Assembly: GCF_041058985.1 (NCBI RefSeq)
Contig: NZ_JBEHZE010000001.1
Coordinates: 1,550,001 to 1,614,000 of the forward strand
DNA length: 64,000 nucleotides
Source of the DNA: Hyphococcus lacteus
GTDB lineage: Bacteria > Pseudomonadota > Alphaproteobacteria > Caulobacterales > Parvularculaceae
Direction: 5' to 3'
Every line of letters begins with the position of its first letter. Position 1 is the stretch's first letter. This document shows positions 16,914-24,925 of this stretch, piece by piece. The notes under the pieces were generated by a model. It did no database searches. It was not told where the DNA came from and saw only the letters and a list, made by a program, of their open reading frames with translations. Both the position numbers and the translations under genes were made by a program.

Positions 16914-17807
16914 TTATGGCGCTAAGACGCGCAAAGCTTTCTGTCTGGTCTCTACGTTAATCGGGGAAGGCAACTCCATCGCTTCACCATCAATCGTCAC
17001 TGATAGATACCCGCTATCAGTTGAAACGGACAATTTTTCACACTCGCGGAAGTCAATCAACTCTGAGTTTGCCAGATTACCTGTTACAGCGTCACTTAGG
17101 GTTGTGATGAAATCTAAAGCGGATGAAGAGCTTGCTACATATAAACCAATCACACCCTTATCCAAGGAAGATCTGATTGGGCGTAGCGCTTCTGCGCCTT
17201 CGTAAACATTATTCGCTGCCATGATTGTGTTCGTCTCGGCGACGCGTTCTTGGCCGTCAATGTGAAGGCGGTATTGCTCGACTGTAGTATGGGTGAGGGA
17301 TCCGATGATTTCAGTGACAGAATCGATGGTTTCGAAAATGCCTTCCGCATCGCGTAATTGCTCTCGTGAGTCAGCGACAGCAGTATAGGTCCCGAACACA
17401 ATGTTATTCAGAAATGCGAATTCATTGGCGAAGGCTAGATCGACCGCGCGTTCTTTGAGCGTAGGGATTTGCGCAATCGCGGTGCGGAGGTCGGCATTAT
17501 AGCCGAGATCTCGGGAAAAAGCGTTCATGGTGCCCCCGGGAAGGGGAACGAGCTTTACGTTATGCCCGGCTACGATGCCGGCAATGGCGGCCAATGTACC
17601 ATCACCGCCAAGAACAATAATGTATTCAGTATTGCCAGTCTCGATGGCTTTTTTGGCCTTTTCAATAAGTATGCGTGGATGGCCGTTGGCAACGGTTATA
17701 TGCGCGATATCAGAGATATGTTCTGATAGCCCAGAGATGCATTCTTTAACGCCGAGGGTGCTAACGGCACCGGAACATTCGTTGATCAAAACAAGCGCGT
17801 TTTTCAT
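16914..17807 (-). CDS. Diacylglycerol kinase-family lipid kinase
   Basis: 297 residues. The catalytic GGDGT loop is in IIVLGGDGTLAAIAGIV, followed by LVPLPGGTMNAFSRDLG, the nucleotide-binding motif pair of the DAGK/sphingosine kinase/YegS superfamily. The C-terminus carries the usual beta-sandwich with LSVTIDGEAMELP. It phosphorylates a lipid hydroxyl; the exact lipid is unknown. A stress promoter lies directly upstream. It is convergent with the YqjE-like gene. Confidence 0.88.
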   Translation of the reverse strand: MKNALVLINECSGAVSTLGVKECISGLSEHISDIAHITVANGHPRILIEKAKKAIETGNTEYIIVLGGDGTLAAIAGIVAGHNVKLVPLPGGTMNAFSRDLGYNADLRTAIAQIPTLKERAVDLAFANEFAFLNNIVFGTYTAVADSREQLRDAEGIFETIDSVTEIIGSLTHTTVEQYRLHIDGQERVAETNTIMAANNVYEGAEALRPIRSSLDKGVIGLYVASSSSALDFITTLSDAVTGNLANSELIDFRECEKLSVSTDSGYLSVTIDGEAMELPSPINVETRQKALRVLAP

Positions 17808-17815
17808 AGGGCATT

Positions 17816-17841
17816 AACATAGGGAGTAAAATTTTCGTTCC
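17816..17841 (-). promoter_or_regulatory. EcfG-type general stress promoter
   Basis: On the minus strand GGAAC, 17 bases, TGTT, very close to the lipid-kinase start at 17807, so the leader is short. Confidence 0.65.
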
Positions 17842-17856
17842 CACCATATTTTGCTG

Positions 17857-17881
17857 CGAACTAATCGGTCTACCGTGTGTT
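17857..17881 (+). promoter_or_regulatory. Possible EcfG-type promoter (one mismatch)
   Basis: CGAAC, 16 bases, TGTT: one base off the -35 consensus, divergent from the lipid-kinase promoter. If used, the start of the next gene must be downstream of about 17888. Confidence 0.4.
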
Positions 17882-17931
17882 TTCATTTTATGTTGAGTGA
17901 AAAATCCAAAATCGAATTGAATATCGTCACC

Positions 17932-18462
17932 ATGGACGATGTTCGTTTATACGCCGAAAACCGCCTTCCGTCTTGTCGCCGCGAAATTGTAGAGCAAACT
18001 TTAATTGAAGACGACAGGGTCCGGGATTTCGTTGAAGCAAAATCCGACGGTCCCGAAAAGCCCGCCGAAGAAACAATGTCACAGCTCAAAGCGTCTCTGG
18101 GGGCGTGTGACGATAGTATCTCGTGCTACCGTTCACTTGCGAATTCAGAAGTCCCTGCAAAAGTGTCGGAATTTGCACAAAGTCGAGTTTGGGCAAGGCG
18201 GCGCTTATTAGATCGTCTTGTCGCGCTAACGGGCGTGACGGAAGCTCATGAAGGCGGAACAAAAGCCACAGCTTTTCAGAACAACGAAACCTCGGAAAAA
18301 ATTGCGTCCGTGGTGCGCGCTGACTTGGGGCTGATGATTAAGCTGCGTTCAGCATTCGATTCCGCTAAAGCACCGCTTTGGAAAGCAAGAATAGCGAGTT
18401 GGATATCTGATGTCGATAACGACCGACTGCGTATTTCATGGCTATCGAGTGCAGTCGTCTAA
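17932..18462 (+). CDS. Hypothetical protein in stress cluster, anti-sigma-like N-terminus
   Basis: 176 residues from the ATG at 17932 (17890 is an alternative; neither has a good ribosome-binding site). The N-terminus MDDVRLYAENRLP...REIVEQTLIEDDRVRDFVEA resembles the short helical N-terminal segment of membrane anti-sigma factors, but there is no HxxxCxxC zinc motif and no membrane helix. The rest is helical and charged. I do not recognise a family. Placement beside stress promoters suggests a regulatory role. Confidence 0.55.
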   Translation: MDDVRLYAENRLPSCRREIVEQTLIEDDRVRDFVEAKSDGPEKPAEETMSQLKASLGACDDSISCYRSLANSEVPAKVSEFAQSRVWARRRLLDRLVALTGVTEAHEGGTKATAFQNNETSEKIASVVRADLGLMIKLRSAFDSAKAPLWKARIASWISDVDNDRLRISWLSSAVV

Positions 18463-18627
18463 GCCGAAAAACCCTTAAATTACAACTTTCTAACCCTTAT
18501 GGTGCCGTGGGCCCATAGGGATATTACGTGCGGCGGTCGCAATTATCACAGATAGTATTGGAGTAAGTTACGCTTGTGTGGTAAGTGGATGCTAACTTGT
18601 TGAATTATTGGAATTTTAGGGTGTTGA

Positions 18628-18882
18628 ATGGCGAATTCGGAAAATTTGAAGCGTACTGAAAAGCTTCAACTCATGTTAGACGAAGAAGAGTTGAAAGCGA
18701 TTGATGATTGGCGCTTTGAAAACCGTATGCCAACGCGCGCTGCCGCAATACGCGAGCTTTTGCGCCGTGGATTGATTTCAGACCCACATTTTTCTGATCC
18801 AGAAACTGAAGATGCTTCGACGCGTGATTTTGGTGTTGTGGATGAGAAAGTGCGTGCAACGCGTGGCGACGATAACAGCTAA
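18628..18882 (+). CDS. Ribbon-helix-helix DNA-binding protein
   Basis: 84 residues. An N-terminal strand (EKLQLMLDEEELKAI) and two helices (DDWRFENRMP, TRAAAIRELLRRGL) give a complete RHH/CopG-like fold of the type found as small alphaproteobacterial regulators. The C-terminal 35 residues are acidic and probably disordered. It is a single gene with its own terminator. No toxin gene adjoins it, so a toxin-antitoxin role is unlikely. Confidence 0.8.
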   Translation: MANSENLKRTEKLQLMLDEEELKAIDDWRFENRMPTRAAAIRELLRRGLISDPHFSDPETEDASTRDFGVVDEKVRATRGDDNS

Positions 18883-18909
18883 AATTTCCTGATTTTAATG
18901 CTAGCTATG

Positions 18910-18942
18910 AACCGGGCAATTTCATAATTGCCCGGTTTTTTT
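18910..18942 (+). terminator. Rho-independent terminator of the RHH gene
   Basis: A 12-bp stem AACCGGGCAATT/AATTGCCCGGTT with TCAT loop, followed by a run of Ts. Confidence 0.93.
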
Positions 18943-18986
18943 GTGCGTAAAAATTCTTTCAATATGTTCAGTGTTTTAGTGCGGAC

Positions 18987-19012
18987 CTACACAACATACG
19001 TCTGTTGTGTAG
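18987..19012. repeat. Perfect 10-bp inverted repeat upstream of sigma factor gene
   Basis: CTACACAACA, spacer TACGTC, TGTTGTGTAG. No T-run follows, so it looks like an operator for a dimeric regulator rather than a terminator. It is about 200 bases before the sigma factor start. Confidence 0.6.
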
Positions 19013-19211
19013 ATGACCCATAAGCGCATTGTACCGTAACAATATGCCTTAACGCATATAGTGTCCGTTGCTTCACAATAGTGAGCATATCCACTTCAGT
19101 GGAATAAGTGCCTTATGTTTCATGTGTGTAATGTGTACACGAATTACTTTGATAAATGATTTGGTTCGGTATAGATGGTTGGGTGCTCGCAGCAACTTAC
19201 AGGTGAAAAAA

Positions 19212-19748
19212 ATGAGCACGACATTTACAACTGACGAACTCAATAATGTTCTTCCCGCGTTGAATCGTTTTGCTTTATCTTTGACGCGGAATGAAGACGC
19301 TGCCCATGATCTGGTACAAGACAGTGTTGAACGCGCTCTCGTTAAGTCGGAATATTATGAGCCCGGCACAAATCTTCGGTCCTGGATGTTTACGCTTTGC
19401 AAGCGTCTCTTTCTAAATCAAATTCGCAAACAGAAATCTTACGGTGTTAGCGTTGAATTAAGTGATGCGCCACAACAAAAAGTGGCCGCTGATGCACCGC
19501 AGGACGTGATTCTTGAATGCAACGAAATGCTTGACTGTTTCGATAAATTACCAAAGCGCGACAGAGTCGTGCTTTCGTTAATCGTGATTGAAGGCATGAA
19601 ATACGAAGAAGCTGCAAAAAAATTGCGGGTTCCAGTGGGCACAGTGCGCTCGCGCCTATCTAGGGCTAGGTCACGTCTAAAAGAAATGACAGCAGACTGG
19701 TCTTCATACAGACAGGATCAACAAGAACAGATGTCTGCCGCTTTCTAA
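19212..19748 (+). CDS. ECF sigma factor
   Basis: 178 residues from the ATG at 19212. Region 2 is visible in DAAHDLVQDSVERAL and NLRSWMFTLCKRLFLN. Region 4 is KYEEAAKKLRVPVGTVRSRLSRARSRLKEM. There is no extra domain. Several stress genes around it carry GGAAC-N16/17-YGTT promoters, the type read by EcfG-class factors, so this is a candidate EcfG paralogue; that assignment is inference. No GGAAC-type promoter is found before the gene itself. Its start could lie further upstream, but that extension is not sigma-like. Confidence 0.88.
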   Translation: MSTTFTTDELNNVLPALNRFALSLTRNEDAAHDLVQDSVERALVKSEYYEPGTNLRSWMFTLCKRLFLNQIRKQKSYGVSVELSDAPQQKVAADAPQDVILECNEMLDCFDKLPKRDRVVLSLIVIEGMKYEEAAKKLRVPVGTVRSRLSRARSRLKEMTADWSSYRQDQQEQMSAAF

Positions 19749-19775
19749 AAGAGTGTTTATCTTTCGAAGCTGAAT

Positions 19776-19807
19776 GGTCCGCCCAGAAATGGGCGGGCCT
19801 ATTTTTT
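19776..19807 (+). terminator. Rho-independent terminator of the sigma factor gene
   Basis: A 10-bp stem GGTCCGCCCA/TGGGCGGGCC with one G-T pair and loop GAAA, followed by TATTTTTT. Confidence 0.9.
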
Positions 19808-19850
19808 GAGGATTGTGGCGCAGCATATCGCATTGCGATTGTATCAAAAG

Positions 19851-19875
19851 GGAACGAAAAAATTGCTTGATCGTT
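19851..19875 (+). promoter_or_regulatory. EcfG-type general stress promoter
   Basis: GGAAC, 16 bases, CGTT, a perfect match to the EcfG consensus; it ends 28 bases before the small gene at 19904. Confidence 0.75.
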
Positions 19876-19903
19876 TCTTTAGGAAGGGAATAGGAGAATC
19901 AAA

Positions 19904-20071
19904 ATGAAGTCTAAGAATGGATTGATCGGGATTCTGGTGGTTGTTGTCATTGCCATCGGTGCAATTTTTTTGATCAACGAGAGTAACGAAGGCCCGCTGG
20001 AAAAAGCCGCCGAAGATTTTGGTGATGCAGCGGATGACGTTGGCGATGAGATCGAAGACGCCGGCAATTAA
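19904..20071 (+). CDS. Small single-pass membrane protein
   Basis: 55 residues. An N-terminal hydrophobic helix (GLIGILVVVVIAIGAIFLI) is followed by a strongly acidic tail with Glu/Asp and Gly-Asp repeats. GGAG lies nine bases before the ATG, and a stress promoter precedes it. I know no function; similar acidic-tailed small membrane proteins are common in alphaproteobacterial stress regulons. Confidence 0.75.
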   Translation: MKSKNGLIGILVVVVIAIGAIFLINESNEGPLEKAAEDFGDAADDVGDEIEDAGN

Positions 20072-20116
20072 AATTCGTTTTTATTGACTCAAAAAGGGCA
20101 TGATCTTCATGCCTTA

Positions 20117-20449
20117 TTACCAGTTGATAAACAGAAAAATCACGAAAGTCGTTATAAGCACGCCCCCGATAAAGCCGAGCAAGATCCAGGCAACTCTTTT
20201 GTTACCCCGTGCGATATCGTCAACGTCCTGCATTAGTTTGTCGTGATAGGGCTTATGCGGGGCATTGGGTTTTAACATAGTGCTGCGGAGTTGATTGTCC
20301 TGCGCACGTTGATCGAGTAATGACCGCAGTGTTTTGGGGTTGTTCGTTAGCCACAAAAAAACCTGTTCACGCTTATCTGCTGGTAATTCATTGTCGAGAT
20401 ATGACTGCAATTCCAGCTCGCTAGGGGTTGATTTGTGTAATTTGTTCAC
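20117..20449 (-). CDS. Putative membrane anti-sigma factor
   Basis: 110 residues from a GTG at 20449; an ATG at 20554 is possible, but its extra 35 residues look non-native and would overlap the upstream gene. The N-terminal TPSELELQSYLDNELPADKREQVFLWLTNNP matches the helical start of anti-sigma factors of the RsbW-unrelated, ChrR/FecR-like membrane class. One C-terminal transmembrane helix follows (VAWILLGFIGGVLITTFVIF). No zinc motif is present. It is a likely regulator of an ECF factor, perhaps the one at 19212, although it lies on the opposite strand. Confidence 0.62.
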   Translation of the reverse strand: MNKLHKSTPSELELQSYLDNELPADKREQVFLWLTNNPKTLRSLLDQRAQDNQLRSTMLKPNAPHKPYHDKLMQDVDDIARGNKRVAWILLGFIGGVLITTFVIFLFINW

Positions 20450-20529
20450 CGCAAACCTAACTATAATACTCGTGTTTAGCGCTAATACATGCCCTTGATA
20501 ATAGTTCCGCAGTTCGTTTACGGAAAGGT

Positions 20530-21348
20530 CTAACCTGACACCCAGCCGCCACAATCGGTGTTTTTGAAGGCTTTTTCGTTGTCAGCGATAAAACCATTTT
20601 CGTGGAAAACCCGGGTTTCCACGGTAATATTCGCGATTGAAGCCTTGATATGATTATATGCCGGTGGTTCCTGACGTGTACGAATAGATGTTGCCGTCCC
20701 CGCTTGTACCATTACAATTTTTTTGGCGTTGACTTCAAATAATTCTGCGCTGGAGTGATGTACGTGACCGGTGAGGGCGATATCTAATCCGTTTGCGGCA
20801 AAGGCCGACATGGCCTCGGCTCCGCGCCCCACTGTACGCGAACCGGCTCTGCCAGGACCAAGCACGAAGGGATGATGCGCCGCGATAATTTTTACGTTCC
20901 CCTTTGGGGCGTTTTCAAGATTTTCTGTCGCGCGGAGTATTTGACTACGTGATAGGCGACCATACGACCAATTTAAATCAAGCGCCGCCCGGCGGGCAGT
21001 ATTAAGTCCTACGATTGTGACGCCCGCGTCGTTAAAAATGGGGTTAATCATGCCGGACATATATCGTTCAAAACGGTTATAGGGCGTAATAAACCGAGAC
21101 CAGAGGTTTATAACCGGAAGGTCATGATTGCCCGGCACAATTACTTTATTCGCGCTGAGTGCGTTTAGGAAATCTCGTGCGGCTTCAAATTCACGTCGCC
21201 GCCCTGCCTGAGTCAGGTCGCCGGTAATGACGATGATATCTGGTTGCTGGGCTTCTAGATCATTCACAAGTGCGTTCACAGCCTGCTCAGAGGCTGCGCC
21301 AAAGTGAAGGTCAGAAATGTGCGCAATATGTGTGTTGTTTGCTGTCAT
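20530..21348 (-). CDS. Calcineurin-like metallophosphoesterase
   Basis: 272 residues with all metallophosphoesterase blocks in order: HISDLHFG, VITGDLTQAG, VPGNHDLP, IIAAHHP and LTGHVHHS. These bind two metals and cut phosphodiesters (cyclic nucleotides, nucleotide pyrophosphates or lipids). It has no signal peptide, so it is cytoplasmic. It is upstream of and close to the anti-sigma-like gene on the same strand. Confidence 0.9.
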   Translation of the reverse strand: MTANNTHIAHISDLHFGAASEQAVNALVNDLEAQQPDIIVITGDLTQAGRRREFEAARDFLNALSANKVIVPGNHDLPVINLWSRFITPYNRFERYMSGMINPIFNDAGVTIVGLNTARRAALDLNWSYGRLSRSQILRATENLENAPKGNVKIIAAHHPFVLGPGRAGSRTVGRGAEAMSAFAANGLDIALTGHVHHSSAELFEVNAKKIVMVQAGTATSIRTRQEPPAYNHIKASIANITVETRVFHENGFIADNEKAFKNTDCGGWVSG

Positions 21349-21387
21349 TGCCGTACTAACACATATACTGCAATTTCGGCCGATAAA

Positions 21388-22383
21388 TTAATTTGATTTT
21401 GTATTGGTTACACTGAAAACAGGCGAATTTGCCATATAGCCGGTCTGCGCTTCTATAGTTTGCCAAAATGGGTAGCGCGTTTGAGGTGTTAAAATTGGCT
21501 TTGCGCCAATTATCGCTGCAACCAATGAGAAAGTTGATGCTCTGTTGCTTTGCACGATAGTATTGCATTGAGCCAAACAAAGAAGTTCAAGCAATGCACC
21601 TTTAAGGCTTGTTTCCCTCAATGCGAACTCAGCAGAATTATCGATCCGATCTGATATGCTTGCTTTCTTTATACCAATTTTTTGGACTATGCCGTCAAAC
21701 GCAGCTACGGATGCGGCGCTATCTGAAAATAAGACATAAGAATGGGTTTGGTGTTTTCGGAGTAGCATCCCAATAGTGACGTTCTCATATTGATGAACAA
21801 TCGCTTCGGGTAGCAAGCCATACATTGCATTGAGGTAGAACGGTAATTCGCGATTCAAGCCTTGTTTGCGTAACAAGAACGCGCGGAATTGTTTACGATG
21901 AAGTTCGGCGCGGTCTGTCCGCCGTAAATGAACGCCGGTTAATCGGTCTGACTTAAATGAATCGCGCCATACTTTTGCATGTTGAGGAAATTCATCTTTA
22001 AACGGAAGGGTTCGTAAGGTATGAATGAACCGATGAGAAAATTCGGCACTAGATAGCCCAAGTGCCAAACGGTCGTTGAATGCTTCGTAAATGCTGAAGG
22101 GCTCCCACGGGTGGGTCTCTACCATAACGCAATTTGATGACGGCGTAGGGCTAACGATCCAGTCTGGTGAAGCTTTAAACAGGTCATGAAATTCGCCAGG
22201 GCATGAAGCGTCGTTGATCCAATGAAAATTTATGGGGCGGTCGGGGACACACGCTCTTGCAGCAGCGATTGCGATCAAGCGATTGCCTAAGCCGCCAATT
22301 GGCCCTGACCACCAGATATGTTTGGCCTCGTTCACGATCTTCTTATTCCTAACGGCACCTGGGTAGGGCCGGTGAATATCCAA
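21388..22383 (-). CDS. Fucosyltransferase-fold (GT23/NodZ-like) glycosyltransferase
   Basis: 331 residues. IGGLGNRLIAIAAARA near residue 30 and GVHLRRTDR near 173 correspond to the Gly-rich start and the H-x-R-R-x-D GDP-fucose-binding motif of the NodZ/FUT8/peptide-O-fucosyltransferase fold. A later VLFSDSAASVAAF and an NRASTFSLVAAI stretch also fit that superfamily. The acceptor is unknown. It stands alone, with no other glycan genes near. Confidence 0.68.
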   Translation of the reverse strand: MDIHRPYPGAVRNKKIVNEAKHIWWSGPIGGLGNRLIAIAAARACVPDRPINFHWINDASCPGEFHDLFKASPDWIVSPTPSSNCVMVETHPWEPFSIYEAFNDRLALGLSSAEFSHRFIHTLRTLPFKDEFPQHAKVWRDSFKSDRLTGVHLRRTDRAELHRKQFRAFLLRKQGLNRELPFYLNAMYGLLPEAIVHQYENVTIGMLLRKHQTHSYVLFSDSAASVAAFDGIVQKIGIKKASISDRIDNSAEFALRETSLKGALLELLCLAQCNTIVQSNRASTFSLVAAIIGAKPILTPQTRYPFWQTIEAQTGYMANSPVFSVTNTKSN

Positions 22384-22630
22384 AAAATACTTACCGGTTT
22401 ATAGCGGGGTGGGAATTACATAATCGTAAAGCGTATATTAAGTATGCTTATGGACGCAAAACTGTTCGATTACCGCTCTGGTTTCTGCCCTGTGGTTTCG
22501 TATTGAATAGCTTTCGCGCTTAGCTGTATCCGCCAACGCAGACAGTAACGGTCGGCAATACAGACCATTTGCCAAAACTGGATTCGTAATTCATGTCATT
22601 GGGGCGAAAAAACTGGCGGCTGTCATAGCT

Positions 22631-24847
22631 TCAAAGTTTAACTGCTCGTAGTCGCAGCGCATTCCCTATAACGGAAACAGAACTAAAACTCATGGCCGCC
22701 GCCGCAATCATAGGACTAAGCAGCAATCCAAAAACTGGATAGAGAACGCCTGCGGCTATTGGTACGCCGAGTGCGTTATAGATAAAGGCGAAGAACAGGT
22801 TCTGACGGATATTTCGCATGGTTGCCTGACTAAGACGACGAGCTTTTGCGACGCCGCGCAAATCGCCTTTGACCAGTGTAATACCAGCGCTCTCCATCGC
22901 GACGTCTGTGCCCGTACCCATGGCGATCCCGACGTCGGCTTGGGCGAGGGCGGGGGCGTCATTGATGCCGTCGCCAGCCATGGCGACCTTCGCGCCTGAC
23001 GTTTGCAGTTCGCGGACAATACGATTTTTGTCTTCCGGAGAAACGTCGGCATGGATTTCGTCGATACCGATCTTCGCGCCAACGGCTTTGGCGGTTGCGC
23101 GACTGTCGCCGGTTAACATAACCACTTTGACGCCTGACGCATGCAGCGCTTCTATCGCATCAGGTGTTGTTTCCTTGATTGGATCAGCAACACCGATCAA
23201 ACCGGCGTGCTTGCCATCAACTGCGACGAACATCACGGTTTGTCCTTCGCGGCGATAGGTTTCCGCCAAAGATGAAAAACGCTCATCGTCGGCACCAACA
23301 CGTATCATCATCTTTCGATTTCCGAGCGCAATCTTTCGGTCATCGATAGTCGCTTCGACGCCTTCGCCAGTGATGGAATTGAACGCAGATGCAGTTTTTA
23401 TTTGTGCGCCGCGATCTTTGGCACCTTCGACAATGGCTGCGGCGAGAGGATGCTCGCTGCCCTTCTCGACAGAGGCGGCGAGGGTTAGCAACTCGCTTTC
23501 GGTGAACGGCGATTGCGGTTCTACAAGCGCTAATTTCGGGCGGCCCTCCGTCAGTGTGCCAGTTTTGTCGACGACAACGACATCGACTTTTTCGAAGGTT
23601 TCGAGCGCCTCTGCGCTTTTGATGAGGATACCGTTTGATGCGCCTTTGCCTGTTCCGACCATGATCGACATTGGTGTCGCGAGACCGAGCGCACACGGAC
23701 AGGCGATAATCAGGACTGCAACAGCATTGACGGTTGCAAATGCCATTGCGGGCTCAGGGCCGAACAAACTCCAGACGATGAAGGTGACGACCGCAATGAT
23801 GATAACGGCGGGGACAAACCAGCTAGCAACGACATCAGCGAGGCGTTGAATCGGTGCGCGGCTACGCTGGGCTTCAGAAACCATTTTTACGATCTGAGAC
23901 AGCATCGTGTCCGCGCCGACCCGCGTTGCTTTCATGACGAAACCGCCGGTTCCGTTGACCGTTCCGCCAGTCACCGTATCACCGGTATTTTTCTCGACCG
24001 GGATCGGTTCTCCGGTAACCATAGACTCATCAACCGAACTCTTGCCTTCGATGACTTCGCCATCCACAGGTACTTTTTCACCGGGTCGGACGCGTAGCCG
24101 GTCGCCCTCGTGCAGCTCGTCGATGGAAACTTCCTCATCTTCGCCATGCTCGTTGATACGATTAGCGGTTGGAGGTGCTAATTCGAGTAATGCGCGGATA
24201 GCGCCAGATGTTTGACCACGCGCACGCAATTCGAGAACTTGTCCAAGCAAGACAAGCGTGGTGATGACCGCCGCTGCTTCAAAATAAACAGCGACATTTC
24301 CGTTCATGCCGCGAAAAGCATCCGGAAAAATGCCCGGCGACACTGTGGCGATAATGCTAAAGACATAAGCGACTCCGACACCAAGCGAGATCAACGTGAA
24401 CATGTTCAAGTTCATGGTACGAAGTGATGCTGCACCGCGTATAAAGAATGGCCGCCCTCCCCATAAAACGACCGGCGTTGCCAATGCGAACTGAACCCAC
24501 GGGCCCCATGCACCGGGCAGTAGGTGTTCAAACGGTTTGCCGGGGATGAGATCGCCCATCGCGTAAATAAATAGTGGGATACTGAGAGCGGCGCTCACCC
24601 AGAACCGGCGTGACATGTCGTCGAGTTCGCTGGTGTCTTCTTCGCCGACCGCAATGGTTTCCGGTTCCAGCGCCATGCCGCAGATCGGACAGCCCGTATT
24701 GTTGGTCGCGCGTACTTCAGGGTGCATGGGGCATGTGTAGACGGTACCTGTGTAGTCTTGCGGGACTTGATCGTATTTTCCAGCGTGTGCTGACGACTCG
24801 TTCTTCGGGGCGCAGCAATCATGACTGTGTGAGTTATGATTGGACAT
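22631..24847 (-). CDS. copA: Copper-translocating P1B-type ATPase
   Basis: 738 residues from the ATG at 24847 with GGAGG five bases upstream. The N-terminus is His/Cys-rich, followed by a heavy-metal-binding domain (YTCPMHPEV...CPICGMAL). About eight membrane helices follow, with the CPC metal motif in IACPCALGLATP, the phosphorylation site DKTGT, the HP motif SEHPLAAAI and the hinge GDGINDAPAL. It exports Cu(I) (or Ag) from the cytoplasm. A CsoR-type operator sits in its promoter. The symbol is also used for the multicopper oxidase downstream in numbering; here it means the pump. Confidence 0.92.
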   Translation of the reverse strand: MSNHNSHSHDCCAPKNESSAHAGKYDQVPQDYTGTVYTCPMHPEVRATNNTGCPICGMALEPETIAVGEEDTSELDDMSRRFWVSAALSIPLFIYAMGDLIPGKPFEHLLPGAWGPWVQFALATPVVLWGGRPFFIRGAASLRTMNLNMFTLISLGVGVAYVFSIIATVSPGIFPDAFRGMNGNVAVYFEAAAVITTLVLLGQVLELRARGQTSGAIRALLELAPPTANRINEHGEDEEVSIDELHEGDRLRVRPGEKVPVDGEVIEGKSSVDESMVTGEPIPVEKNTGDTVTGGTVNGTGGFVMKATRVGADTMLSQIVKMVSEAQRSRAPIQRLADVVASWFVPAVIIIAVVTFIVWSLFGPEPAMAFATVNAVAVLIIACPCALGLATPMSIMVGTGKGASNGILIKSAEALETFEKVDVVVVDKTGTLTEGRPKLALVEPQSPFTESELLTLAASVEKGSEHPLAAAIVEGAKDRGAQIKTASAFNSITGEGVEATIDDRKIALGNRKMMIRVGADDERFSSLAETYRREGQTVMFVAVDGKHAGLIGVADPIKETTPDAIEALHASGVKVVMLTGDSRATAKAVGAKIGIDEIHADVSPEDKNRIVRELQTSGAKVAMAGDGINDAPALAQADVGIAMGTGTDVAMESAGITLVKGDLRGVAKARRLSQATMRNIRQNLFFAFIYNALGVPIAAGVLYPVFGLLLSPMIAAAAMSFSSVSVIGNALRLRAVKL

Positions 24848-24906
24848 GGGGACCTCCAAAATGCGCGAAGAGGCGCGGGATTAGGGCGTTATGTGTGGTA
24901 TACATA

Positions 24907-24923
24907 ATACCCCCATGGGGTAT
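24907..24923. promoter_or_regulatory. CsoR-type operator of the copper ATPase gene
   Basis: ATACCCC-CAT-GGGGTAT, a 7-3-7 inverted repeat, matches the GC-rich centre with flanking TA that CsoR/RcnR-family repressors bind. It lies 60 bases upstream of the ATPase start. Confidence 0.75.
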
Positions 24924-24925
24924 GG

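Larger units (their letters stand above)
18883..19211 (+). other. Intergenic region with terminator and long dyad
   Basis: 329 bases between the RHH gene and the sigma factor gene. It holds the terminator at 18910 and the perfect inverted repeat at 18987-19012. I see no NepR-type anti-sigma gene here, which often precedes ecfG. Confidence 0.6.

Noticed and set aside
19080..19120. GGAAT ... TGTT before the sigma factor gene as an autoregulatory promoter
   Set aside because: The spacing is only about 10 bases and the -35 is imperfect.
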